A stretch of DNA of 64,000 bases, taken from Panax quinquefolius. Lineage: Eukaryota > Streptophyta > Magnoliopsida > Apiales > Araliaceae. Below the pieces are notes generated by a model. That model worked only from the letters and a program-made list of their open reading frames with translations, was not told the DNA's origin and searched no databases. Below are positions 1-9,383 of the stretch, piece after piece (positions within the stretch are counted from its first letter, which is position 1; each line of letters starts with the position of its first letter). Location: contig CM035171.1 of assembly GCA_020205615.1 (NCBI GenBank), positions 24,493,741-24,557,740 of the forward strand. The letters run 5' to 3'. Made by a program: the position numbers and the translations under genes.

Positions 1-198
1 TCGTTAGTCTTCAACAGGAAAAATCTAATAGAATACAATAGACAACAAATTTTAAATCAATATTCGCAATGGAAATAATAATTCATTAGAAGAGTTAAGT
101 AGAGAATGCAAACTACTATCTTCTATGTATGAATTTAAAAGTTCATCGCTCATCATTTATCCTCGTAACATCAATCCATAAACATCTGAATCAAATAT

Positions 199-375
199 TC
201 ATCTTTGCACTACATGTGCCAAAGATATTCATCGATTGGTCATGTTCATTTAAACACTGCTCATCTTTGCACCACGGCCAAAGATATTCTTCAGAAATCA
301 TTCATCTTTGCACTAAAGCCAAAGATATTCTTAATAAATCATTCATCTTTGCACTACAAAAGCCAAAGATATTCC
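199..375 (-). repeat. Hairpin repeat array in LTR D1
   Basis: Four copies of a unit reading ATCTTTG, about ten bases containing CACTA, then CAAAGAT, followed by ATTC and a short spacer. The two heptamers are exact inverted repeats, so each unit can fold into a hairpin. The same array occurs in the other D-type LTRs (around 22507-22635, 34340-34540, 45990-46075 and 49885-50020). Confidence 0.8.
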
Positions 376-713
376 ATAATATCATCATTTAAGACCGAGG
401 ATGATGAAAATATTTTTTTTTTTAAAGAAACGAATCCAAGTGAAACAAAATGACAAGGATTAAGGATTAAGGATTCATACTTGGTTTTATCCACGCCCAA
501 AAATACCTCAAAATAATCATAGTGGTGTAAAATTCAAGAATGATCAAAACATGGATACAATCGAGCTAGTATCCGTAATAGATGTTTTGAATTAAAAGAA
601 AAATTTTATTTTTTAGGTGAATAGTGTCAGATATACGTGAATAAAGGCTTAGTATACGTGAATAAGAATCTCGACACCAAAAGATAGAAATTCCACAAAA
701 ACATTTTCACGCT

Positions 714-797
714 TCATGAATAGTACTTGTGAATAGTAAATCGTGAATAGTAACTCATGAATAATAACTCGTGAATAGTAACTCATGAATAGTAACC
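714..797. repeat. 14-bp tandem array in LTR D1
   Basis: About six tandem copies of a 14-bp unit close to GTGAATAGTAACTC, alternating GTGAATAG and ATGAATAG. Looser copies extend the array back to about 612. It lies downstream of the LTR TATA box in LTR orientation, so it would be transcribed. Confidence 0.8.
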
Positions 798-1070
798 CCG
801 GACATGAAAAAGTTCCAAATTTGATAAAAGTACCAACTAATATTTCAAAGATAATGATATGAAGAAATAATATCATTACGAAAAAAAATAATATCCCTTA
901 CCTCAAAGAATCAAGATTTCTAAGGAAAGGGTCAAGTGATCTTTGAATGAAACTCAGATCAACAAAGAACTCTCAAAGTATCTAAATACTCACAAAATAC
1001 GCCAATAATATAGAGAGAGAAAGAGAGAAAACTTTGTTTCGGTGTGATTTTTAATTCTAACTTAGCCCTC

Positions 1071-1078
1071 TATTTATA
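1071..1078 (-). promoter_or_regulatory. TATA box of LTR D1
   Basis: TATAAATA on the minus strand inside a block conserved in all D-type LTRs (CCTATAAATAG followed by a CT/GA-rich leader). Position and conservation support it as the U3/R core promoter. Function is inferred. Confidence 0.65.
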
Positions 1079-2284
1079 GGAAAATGTTAATTACCAAGGC
1101 AGACTTGACACTGCACACGATGGCTTTTTACCGCTACTATTGCCACCCACCACATTTGAAATAAAATTCAAGCACATTTTTTTTCACCAACCACAAGTGG
1201 GGCCCACTCAATTCTAGAATTTTCCACCAAAATCAATTATAACCCTAATTTCCTAATCACCACCTCTTAAAATTCATAACAAATCATTCGTTCATTTTAA
1301 TCGGTTCAAAATTTGTGGACATATACTCAACTTATGTATGTATAACATATCCAAAAATTACAACGATCCAACGGTCGGATTAAAAATTATAACTCACATT
1401 TAATACATCGTAAAAATACCGATTTGATTTTAATACCTCCATTCCACAAAATTACCGATAAAACACCTCAACATTAAATCATTCAATTATAACCACATAA
1501 AATAAATAAATCCATCGTTTATAAATATTTTCTTATCATATAAATCAATAATTAATTATTCACAAATAATATTACGTAATCACAATTATGACAACCAGTA
1601 GCTCCCAGAAAGAGGGGCTTTCAATAAGGATCTCTCCTTACTACAAGCAATTAGGTGACCAAACCTCTCCTCGATGTAACTTTCTAGACATTGCCAATAA
1701 TGCTATCTAATAATATTATTTAAATAATATGAATTATTGATCCGATAATGGAGATAATGTGCGTTGACAATTATTGAACAACAATAATATAAAATATCAA
1801 CGCAGAATTATTGAATCAATAAAATAAAATATTGAAGCGGTAATTCATCGTGTGAAAATTATCGAGTAAAGGCCTTCACGTAAGGATCAATAATTCAACA
1901 ATATCGCTGTAATACCGTAGCTATCTTTATGCAACCACGCCAGACATCGTATTTTAAACCACGGGTATTCCAACAGTCTTAGCAGAATAACTACGCTGCT
2001 ATTTTTTAACCAACTTATATTTTCGTTTTCTTCATCCAATCGCTTCAAGTTATGGGGCCCACACATGGTCATACTGCCCGCATTTAATATTCCCGACAAG
2101 ATTTAATATTCCACGACCAAACGAATATTCCCCGACAACAATGAATATTTTATAACCACTTGCTTATTTTGAAATATTTGCGTATTTAACCCCTAACTAT
2201 CCACATTAATCAAATCAACCCTTACTATTTCAAAATAATAAATAAAGGAAATTCCTTTTTATTTAAAAATTTCGGGGTCTTACA

Positions 2285-2610
2285 TCAACCCTTGACCCTT
2301 AATCACATATTGTACACATACATAACCATATTCACAGAATATATTCACGTATTCCCTTAATCATGGATAATTCACTTAAATCCTTCACAAAATTTTGAAA
2401 TCCTCAAAATTCCATCTTAAAAATATCGAACGCATACACTTATTTTCTGTCTAGGTTCTAATATTGAACCTTAATCAATTAATTGAAATTTTAAAATTTT
2501 TCTAAATTCTCAGGTTGTCGCAGATGAGGTATGCAATGATGTATTATGATCGATGACGTTAGCGGTGATGTCATAAATTATGGCAAAAAGACTATTTTAC
2601 CCTTACTCTG
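2285..2610. other. Unassigned AT-rich segment between two LTRs
   Basis: It lies between the end of LTR D1 and the recognisable part of LTR B1. I see no coding capacity and no match to the other B-type U3 regions. It may be a divergent U3 of LTR B1 or older host DNA. It carries two bZIP-type half sites, TGACGT at 2554-2559 and TGATGTCA at 2566-2573, about 45-64 bp upstream of the TATA box at 2618. Confidence 0.5.
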
Positions 2611-2617
2611 CCAAGCC

Positions 2618-2625
2618 TATAAATA
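2618..2625 (+). promoter_or_regulatory. TATA box of LTR B1
   Basis: TATAAATA followed by GAAGCTCATT, also present in LTR B4 on the minus strand and, weakened to CATAAATA, in LTR B3 near 27599. It is the likely core promoter of the B-type LTR. Confidence 0.65.
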
Positions 2626-2799
2626 GAAGCTCATTTTTTCATTATTTTTCACCAATTCATTCAAGCTATAGAGAGAGAAAGTATAGAGAGAATAAGAGAG
2701 AAAGAAGAAGAGTATTACATTACTACACTATTGCAAAGATCCAATCTCCTACTAAGGTAAGAGGTATTATTCTTTCGTATTCATGAAGAGAGTTATTTT

Positions 2800-3125
2800 C
2801 TTTCAATACTCGTAAGGGTTGTTATTCCATTCTTTATTATTCATTGGAATAACTCTTTCTGCATGCGATCTATCGCATGCACCGTGAATTATGTTGTTAT
2901 TCCATTCTTTATTATTCATTGGAACATCCCATGTCATGCGGATTACGTATGACTGGTTCCATTCTTTATTATCTCGTTGGAACATCCCATCTCATGGGAT
3001 TACACATGACCTGGTTCCCTTCTTTATTATTCTGGTGGAATATCCTATCTGTACGGATTACGCATGACCTAGTTCCATTCTTTATTACTCTGTTGAAATG
3101 ATCTATCTACGTGGATTACTGCATG
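2800..3125 (+). repeat. ~60-bp tandem repeats in LTR B1
   Basis: About five imperfect units built on TTCCATTCTTTATTATT, a short variable run, TGGAACATCC, then a GGATTACGCATGACC-like stretch. The same array is longer in LTR B3 (about 29400-29960) and LTR B4 (about 36730-37190). Confidence 0.8.
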
Positions 3126-3617
3126 GCGGGCAAAAATCAATTTACGGTTTCATATATTCTATTATACTCAGTTGGTTAAAGTTTTGGCTTCTATACTCCA
3201 TAAAATTAGTGGAATATCCTTGATATTTGCGCTTCATCCAGTATCTTTACATCGAAATATTCTTCTGAGCATTCTTGAATTTTACTCCACAAAACAGTAT
3301 CATGTTGACAATTTGGACGTTATTGATTTCTGGATAAATTAAATTATAAATCTTTAAAAAATTATCCTTGAACTTGTTTTATTGAATTCTTATATTAGTG
3401 TCATCATCCTCATGTTTGTAATATGTGTTGAAAGTCATCGTGGTCCAGAAGGTATAGATGAACTTGGTATGATTATGAATGAGGATTATTCTAAGTATAA
3501 TCATGACCGTAATGTTACAAATGATGTGGTAAAAATCCTCATCGGGTCAGTAGTAGTGCATTGATGGATGATTGTTGGCATGATCATGACCATTGATGAA
3601 TACGAATATCCTCGATT

Positions 3618-3622
3618 CGTAG
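3618..3622. repeat. Target-site duplication of element A, left copy (CGTAG)
   Basis: CGTAG immediately precedes the TGTAATAC start of the 5' LTR and recurs at 13127-13131 directly after the TTACA end of the 3' LTR. A 5-bp duplication is the Ty3/gypsy standard. Removing the element rejoins LTR B1. Confidence 0.95.
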
Positions 3623-4039
3623 TGTAATACCCAATAAAATAATAAAATATTTATGTAAGATTTAAAATATTTAATTGGGCTTTCCTTATGTTTGGGTCAG
3701 ATTCTATTTAATTTATATGGACCATAATAAGTAAAGGATTGTATTAATTTGGGCTTTTAAATTAATTGGGTCTAAATAATATTTGTGTAATTTTAAACCC
3801 TAATAAAATTAAGGGTATTAATAAAACATATTAATTAGTAAATAGATAACAAAAAACCTAATCTCAGTCTCGCGGTACGTAACTGAAGAAAAGGGAATGC
3901 GTCGTAATCTTATAAAGGAGAAAGTAGTGGTTCAAAAGATTTCAATACAAAGAGGAAGGAAATTCATTTAACAAAGGTGAGTAAAATTATAAAACCCTCA
4001 ATTATATGGTATATATATAATCTGCAGATAATTCGCGTG

Positions 4040-4073
<34 letters not shown>

Positions 4074-4088
4074 ATATGCTACTACTAG

Positions 4089-4139
<51 letters not shown>

Positions 4140-5711
4140 CTCGTCATTGCTAATTTCATGAATTAGGCACCGTCACGCTAATTCGCCACTTTCGTTATAT
4201 ATATATAAAAGTTATACTGGGCATCTTATAAAAAAAAGAAAAAGAAAGAGAAAGTAATAAATAATATTATAATATTGTTATAACAATTAAAATATATTTT
4301 GTTGATTACAAATTTAATATAGTATATTAAAATTATTGAATTTAGGAAAATATAATTTGTATGAGTTCATAATTTAATTATATGTATTATATTGTATTTT
4401 GATAATTAGATCAGATTGAGGGAGTTTAGCGGGTGATATTTGGATTCAGCGAATTATTTTGGTACTATATTAAGGTACGGATTCCGTACTTTTTCAGTGA
4501 GACTCTTTTAAATATAATTCGTTTGTTTTGTTATTCGTTTAGAAATTTGATATTGCCTCTCAGGATTATTTCTTGTTGTCAAAATTATTGAGATAGTTTC
4601 GTTTTGGCGTTGATATTTGAATTTGTATTTGCACTCTTTGAACTAGTTAATTGTGTCAGTATATTTTGGAGACTTTATTCGTTTGTACCATTGTTCGTAT
4701 ATTTTTGTTCACATTTGGGAGTCATTTTGATCATTGATATATTGTGAAATCAATAATGTTTGTATTTGATAATTCGATCTCATTTGAATATGGTCATGTA
4801 AGCCTTGCGATTTGAACCCCTTTTGGCTTACATTTTGTAGTTTGATCCTTAGGGTATACTTGAGCTAACCACCTATGGGGGTACCACATGCATGTCCTCT
4901 TGACACAAGGGCATGACACCTTCCGTGGCGGTGTGATTAGTCCACGGCGTATCATTTTGTATGCTCTGGGTATGAGCTTTGGCCATTTGATATATTTGTT
5001 AAGGATACGTATGGGTTGACCCAGTATTTGATTTGATTCGATTTATTTGGCAGATTAGTGACGTATGTGTCGTGCGTACTATCCGATTTGATTTGTATAC
5101 ATCATGGTACCGATGTATTTTGTTAGCCTTTGCCTATTTGTATTTGAGCTCAGTATGAAATTGTTATTTTACAACCATTTGACTCAGCCTTATTTGTTTG
5201 GGATTCTTTTGGCTATAATTATTCGATTGACAGTGTTAGTCATTTGTGAATGGACTCTCAAATTTTGATCTATTCGTATTTCGTTTGTAATTCATATGTG
5301 TTCATTTATTCAACTCTTTTAGATTCATTACTTATTGTGATATATTTATTCATCTTCATATTCGTACTGGGCAATTGGCTCACGCTGTGTTCTTTTTCCG
5401 GCAGGTAATCAGGGGTGATCAGGATTTGTGGGATGAGAGCTACCTTTGATCCAAATGAGTAGATTAGCTTTTGAGATTATTATTAGACTTGGTTTTCCTA
5501 AGATTTTGTAATTGGATGTTTTGGGGCCTATTTTGACATTTATTTCTTATTAGTATAGACTGTGTAAATGTGGAGTTTCTTCTATTTAAATTGGAGTATG
5601 TGACATTTGGTATTAAATTTTATTGGAGGTATTTTGAGATTTATTAGAGGTTTGTATTTATTATGCTTGTGCGTGACATTCCTTTTCCTTTTTGGGAAAG
5701 GGGGTGTTACA
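3623..5711 (+). mobile_element. 5' LTR of element A
   Basis: 2089 bp from TGTAATACCC to GGGGTGTTACA, with a TG...CA boundary directly followed by the primer-binding site. It pairs with the 3' LTR at 10996-13126 and with a truncated copy at 35391-35668. It contains long TA runs at 4041-4066 and 4093-4138. Confidence 0.95.
4041..4138. repeat. TA microsatellites in 5' LTR of A
   Basis: Two TA runs separated by about 25 bp. The matching region of the 3' LTR (11412-11539) differs in run length and has an extra segment containing TTACCCCATCATG, so the tract has mutated by slippage since insertion. Confidence 0.9.
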
Positions 5712-5715
5712 GAGT

Positions 5716-5729
5716 TGGTATCAAAGCTT
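5716..5729 (+). other. Primer-binding site of element A
   Basis: TTGGTATCAAAGCT begins four bases after the 5' LTR. It matches the complement of the initiator Met tRNA 3' end (TGGTATCAGAGC) with one G-to-A change, shared with element B but not with the D-type elements. Confidence 0.85.
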
Positions 5730-5895
5730 AGGTTATGATCTTGTAGATTACCTTTTAGGCTTGACCTGTGAGTTATGGGTAGACCACTGGGTAGTTATAA
5801 GATTTGTATTGCGTTTGATTTCCGTTCTGCACAAATTTGGCCTTGATTATTTGTTTTGATCTGTTTGTTCTCGTCTGTTTGATTTTGTATCGTAG

Positions 5896-7288
5896 ATGGC
5901 TCGTAAGTCTTCAAGAATTGCTGGGAGGCAGGCCAGTAATAACGGTAGGAGGAGTCAGAGGCAGCCCTAAGTTGAGGCTGTTAACTAGGGTGGAAACGAT
6001 GGAAATCAGGGTAATGCGACAATAACCCCGGCTATGGTTGCAGCGATGGTGAATGAGGCAGTTACGCAGGCCGTGACATAGGCTATGCAGGGTATTCCGC
6101 AGATGCAAGGAGACCAACATGCAAATGGTCTGGGGGATGATTCAAAGATACCACAACATGAGCAGAATGTTCCTCCCGAGGATCAAGTGGGTCAACAAGT
6201 GCAGCCGTTGTATGTGTTATTAGAGAGGTTCATTAAGCAGAAGCCCAATTCTTTTCGTTTTGCTCCAACTCCAATTGATGTGGAAAACTGGATCGCCCAC
6301 TTGGAGAAGATTTTTGATGTCATCGGGTGTACCAAAAATCAGAAGGTGAGATTAGCAGTTTATAAGCTAGAGGATGATGCTCAACGATGGTGGAAATCGT
6401 TGAAGGCTACACAGGGAGATGGATTTATGGATGGACTCATATGGAGCGGTTTTTGTGACCTTTTCTATCAGCAGTATTTCCCAAACGCTGATAGGGATGC
6501 ATACATCAGGGAATTTGTGTCCATTCGGCAGAAGGATGATGAGACTATTACTGATTTTATAGCGAGGTTTACGAGATTGGCTGGTTTTGCTGGTTCAATA
6601 GCTGGGACAGCTGCACAACAGGCAGAAAAGTTTAAATGGGCTTTGAAATATGAGTATAGGAGGTTGATCATTCACACCATATTTACAGATGTATCATAGG
6701 TGGCTAATGCAGCTAAGAGTGTAGAAATGGAGCACAAGGACTTTCGAGCTTCCAAATCAGAAGGGAGTCGAAAGAGAGATAGAGATGACCAAAAAGGGCA
6801 AGGAATGGGGCAATTTAGCAGAAATCCGAATAGAAGGAAAAATAATTGGAATGATCCTCCATCGGATCAGCGGTTTAATCCTCGAAGGGATTTTGCTTAC
6901 CCAATGCAGCAGGGTGGTCGTGGAGGTCAACAAATAGGTCGATGGCAAAGTCGGAGGCGAGATCAAAATAGGAGATTTCAACAGAACAGAGGTTTCTAAC
7001 AAAATCAGAATCAGGGTCAGCATCGCCAACATGGTCAAATTCAAGGGCGGTATCCAGGACCGGCAGGTGGGGGCAATTCGAATCTTTTGCCACTTCCACC
7101 TGCTCCATGTGTTACTTGTGGTGGGTATCATGCTGGTAGGGCGTGCTATCGAAATACAAGGGCTTGTTTCTTATGTGGACAGATGGGACATAGAGCAAGG
7201 GACTGCACAGTTCAGCGTGGTAATGGGGGAGGCGATAATGCTGGTAATGGCGGTCAGCGCAACGCCGGTGGGAGAGTATTTACATTGA
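5896..7288 (+). pseudogene. gag: Element A gag: capsid and zinc-knuckle region
   Basis: The ATG at 5896 opens a frame that continues, apart from nonsense codons, into protease and RT. The retrotransposon gag domain is clear at about 6240-6640: FRFAPTP, the tryptophans of VENWIAHLEKIF, RWWKSL, FCDLFYQQYFP. A basic RG-rich linker follows, then a CX2CX4HX4C knuckle ([14 protein letters not shown], 7165-7206) preceded by a knuckle-like [10 protein letters not shown]. In-frame stops lie at 5968 (TAA), 5986, 6079 and 6697 (TAG) and 6997 (TAA); each could arise from CAA or CAG by one C-to-T change. Gag would form the virus-like particle and package RNA. This copy is broken. Confidence 0.93.
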
Positions 7289-8143
7289 CAGCTAATCAGG
7301 CGGCCCAAGCACCATGTACTATTTCAGGCATCCTTCTTATAGGAAATCACGAGGCATCAGTTTTGTTTGACACTGGATCTACACACTCTATTGTTGCACT
7401 TTCATTTATTCGTCATCTTGGAGTACCTTCTCATATATTAGATCCTCATTTATCTATTGCTACCCCGATGGGGAATTCTGTGATTATTTCTGAACAATTT
7501 CGCGAGTGTCCTTTGAAGTTAGGGAGGAGGGTGTATGCAACTAACTTACTTCCATTGGTGATGTATGATTTCGATATCATCTTGGGTATGGATTGGCTGA
7601 GTAAGCATCGAGCCACTATTGATTGTCAGGCGAGGAAGGTTATTTTTGGAACCTTAGAGGCTCTAGAATTCGAGTTTCAATGTTCCAAGCCGAATGGTGT
7701 TGTAAATTTGATCTCAGCTTTGAAGGCGAACAAAATGATTTCTAAGGGGCGTGATTGTTATTTAGCTTATGTGAAGGATACCTCGAGGGATGAGCCCCAA
7801 CTTGATGACTATCCAGTTGTGCGAGAATTTCCTGAGGTATTTCCTAAGGATTTGCCAGGATTGCCACCGCCAAGGGAAGTTGAGTTTACTATTGAGCTCA
7901 TTCCTAGAACGGAACCTATTTCTAAGGCACCCTATAGAATCGCTCCATTAGAGTTACAGGAGTTGAAGGAACAATTGCAGGAATTGTTAGATCATGGATT
8001 CATTAGACCGAGCGTATCTCCATGGGGTGCTCCAATATTGTTTGTGAAGAAGAAGGACGGATCTATGAGATTATGTATAGATTATAGGGAGCTAAATCGG
8101 ATCACTATCAGGAACAGATATCCATTGCCACGGATAGATGACC

Positions 8144-8370
8144 CAAGAAGATACTATTGGGCCAGTGGTTTGAGACCTTATTTGGATGAATTTGATTCGA
8201 TTCGGACTTGGAATTTGACCCAAGATTTGTTCCGGACTCGGGATTTGACTCGGGTTGTAACACCCCAGTCCCACATCGAAAGATAGGGGAAAAATTTATC
8301 TGCATATAAGAAAATAAGTTACTACCAATAGTACCTTCAAGTCATGACCTTTTGGGAGCCTGTGGTGGGC
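8144..8370 (+). mobile_element. 227-bp insertion of unknown class, 9-bp target duplication, snRNA-type promoter motif
   Basis: The RT sequence is interrupted after TAGATGACC (8135-8143) and resumes after an identical TAGATGACC (8371-8379). Removing one copy plus the insert restores the conserved RIDDLFDQ reading. The insert starts CAAGAAGATACTATTGGGCC and ends GAGCCTGTGGTGGGC, with no terminal inverted repeat and no poly-A. Nine bases fits a Mutator-like or LINE/SINE-type duplication and not an LTR element. Inside are TGTAACACCCC (8256-8266), AGTCCCACATCG (8267-8278) and CATATAAG (8303-8310). Confidence 0.8.
8267..8310 (+). promoter_or_regulatory. Candidate plant snRNA-type promoter (USE plus TATA)
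   Basis: AGTCCCACATCG matches the upstream sequence element of plant U-snRNA genes (RTCCCACATCG). A TATAAG lies with its centre about 35 bp downstream, close to the spacing known for Pol II snRNA promoters. No snRNA body is recognisable downstream. Promoter activity is not shown by sequence alone. Confidence 0.45.
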
Positions 8371-8921
8371 TAGATGACCTTTTCGATCAGCTCCAAGGGG
8401 TAAAGTTCTTCTCAAAGATAGATCTGAGGTCGGGGTACCATCAGTTGAGGGTGAGGGAAGAGGACATTCTAAAAACATCTTTTCGTACTCGGTATGGGCA
8501 CTATGAGTTTTTGGTGATGTCATATGGGTTGACTAATGCTCCGGCAATGTTTATGGGTATGATGAATCGGGTTTTCAGCGAGTATTTGAACCAATTTGTC
8601 ATTGTCTTCATTGATGACATTTTGGTGTATTCCAAGTCTAAGGAGGAACATGAAGAGCATCTTCGTACTATTTTGGGGGTTCTACAGAAGAACAAGTTAT
8701 ATGTTAAGTTCTCCAAATGTGAGTTTTGGTTAGAACAGGTAGCATTTTTGGGACATGCCGTGTCTGCTGAAGGTATTAAGGTGGATCCTGCGAAGGTTGA
8801 GGCTATCACTAATTGGCTAAGACCTACCACGGTAACTGAAATAAGGAGTTTCTTGGGTTTAGCAGGGTACTACAGGCGATTTATGGAAGGTTTCTCTTTG
8901 TTAGCTTTGCCATTAACTTAG

Positions 8922-9383
8922 TTGATGAAGAAGGGCATAAAGTTTGTGTGGAATGAGGAATGTGAGAAAAGTTTTGAGGAGCTTAAGAAAAGGCTTGTGT
9001 CAGCTCCAGTGCTTACATTACCGTCGGGGATAGGAGGCTATCAGATTTATAGTGATGCTTCCAAAAAGGGATTAGGGTGCGTTTTGATGCAACATGGTAA
9101 GGTAATTGCTTATGCTTCCAGACAACTTAAACCTTATGAGGTGAATTATCCTACCCATGACTTGGAGTTAGCAGCAGTTATTTTTGCCCTAAAGATTTGG
9201 AGGCACTATCTATATGGAGAGACTTGTGACATTTTCACTGACCACAAGAGCCTTAAATATATTTTTACTCAGAAGGAGCTTAACATGAGACAGAGGCGTT
9301 GGTTAGAGCTTCTCAAGGATTATGATGCTAGGATTCAGTATCACCCCGGTAAGGCTAATGTGGTTGCAGATGCTCTTAGTTGA
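8922..9383 (+). pseudogene. pol: Element A RNase H domain
   Basis: Continues the RT frame after the stop at 8919. The segment reads through the RT/RNase H connection ([21 protein letters not shown]) into RNase [44 protein letters not shown], and [22 protein letters not shown]. It ends at [13 protein letters not shown] with TGA at 9381, where CGA (Arg) is expected. RNase H removes the RNA strand during cDNA synthesis. The acidic residues of the SDAS and DLELAAV motifs are present. Confidence 0.92.

Larger units (their letters stand above)
1..2284 (-). mobile_element. Partial D-type gypsy LTR (D1), cut by the window edge
   Basis: On the minus strand this LTR begins TGTAAGACCCCGAAA at 2284 and continues to base 1, where the window cuts it. 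It matches the complete D-type LTRs at 21941-24680, 32294-35112, 45441-47899 and 49358-51896 block by block: the U3 start, the block TAATTATTCACAAATAATATT (in two parts), the TATA box, the 14-bp array and the hairpin repeats. The missing part is the 3' end (GGGGGCGTCACA) of the LTR. No polypurine tract or coding DNA follows 2284, so it may be a solo LTR or a terminal LTR of an element lying outside the window. Confidence 0.88.
2611..3622 (+). mobile_element. B-type gypsy LTR (B1), left part; 5' LTR of element B
   Basis: From the TATA box at 2618 this segment aligns with the B-type LTRs at 26808-31039 (plus) and 35669-38092 (minus): CCTATAAATAGAAGCTC, the GA-rich leader, the ~60-bp tandem repeats and the CGTAGTGCATGGAT repeats. 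It stops at 3622 where element A is inserted and resumes at 13127, ending in GGGGGCGTCACA at 13709 beside a primer-binding site. The usual TGTAAGACCC start is not visible, so the U3 end is missing or replaced. Confidence 0.85.
7290..8921 (+). pseudogene. pol: Element A protease and reverse transcriptase
   Basis: The aspartic protease motif LFDTGSTHS lies near 7366-7392 with its catalytic Asp kept, followed by ILGMDWL near 7580. RT starts around 7840 ([15 protein letters not shown]), with [20 protein letters not shown] and IDYRELN, and continues after an insertion with [23 protein letters not shown] and the catalytic box [11 protein letters not shown] near 8610, both Asp present. The 227-bp insertion at 8144-8370 plus its 9-bp duplication shifts the frame between RIDD and [11 protein letters not shown] at 8919 replaces a likely Gln codon. 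The residues seen are consistent with a once-active RT; this copy is not translatable. Confidence 0.93.

Noticed and set aside
199..375. Regularly spaced repeats resembling a CRISPR array
   Set aside because: Units are imperfect, spacers are short and not unique, and the array sits in a plant LTR repeated elsewhere in the window.
129..453. Overlapping short open frames at the window start
   Set aside because: They are translations of the hairpin repeat array of LTR D1; similar frames appear at 22435-22958 and 49894-50085 for the same reason.
3382..3564. Possible small plus-strand gene of 60 codons
   Set aside because: It lies in the repeat region of LTR B1 and has no equivalent frame in B3 or B4.
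5716..5735. tRNA-like sequence TGGTATCAAAGC as a tRNA gene
   Set aside because: Only a primer-binding site complementary to a tRNA 3' end; no cloverleaf is present.
8372..9383. RT as part of a bacterial retron or diversity-generating system
   Set aside because: Gag, protease, RNase H, integrase, primer site and LTRs around it show an LTR retrotransposon.
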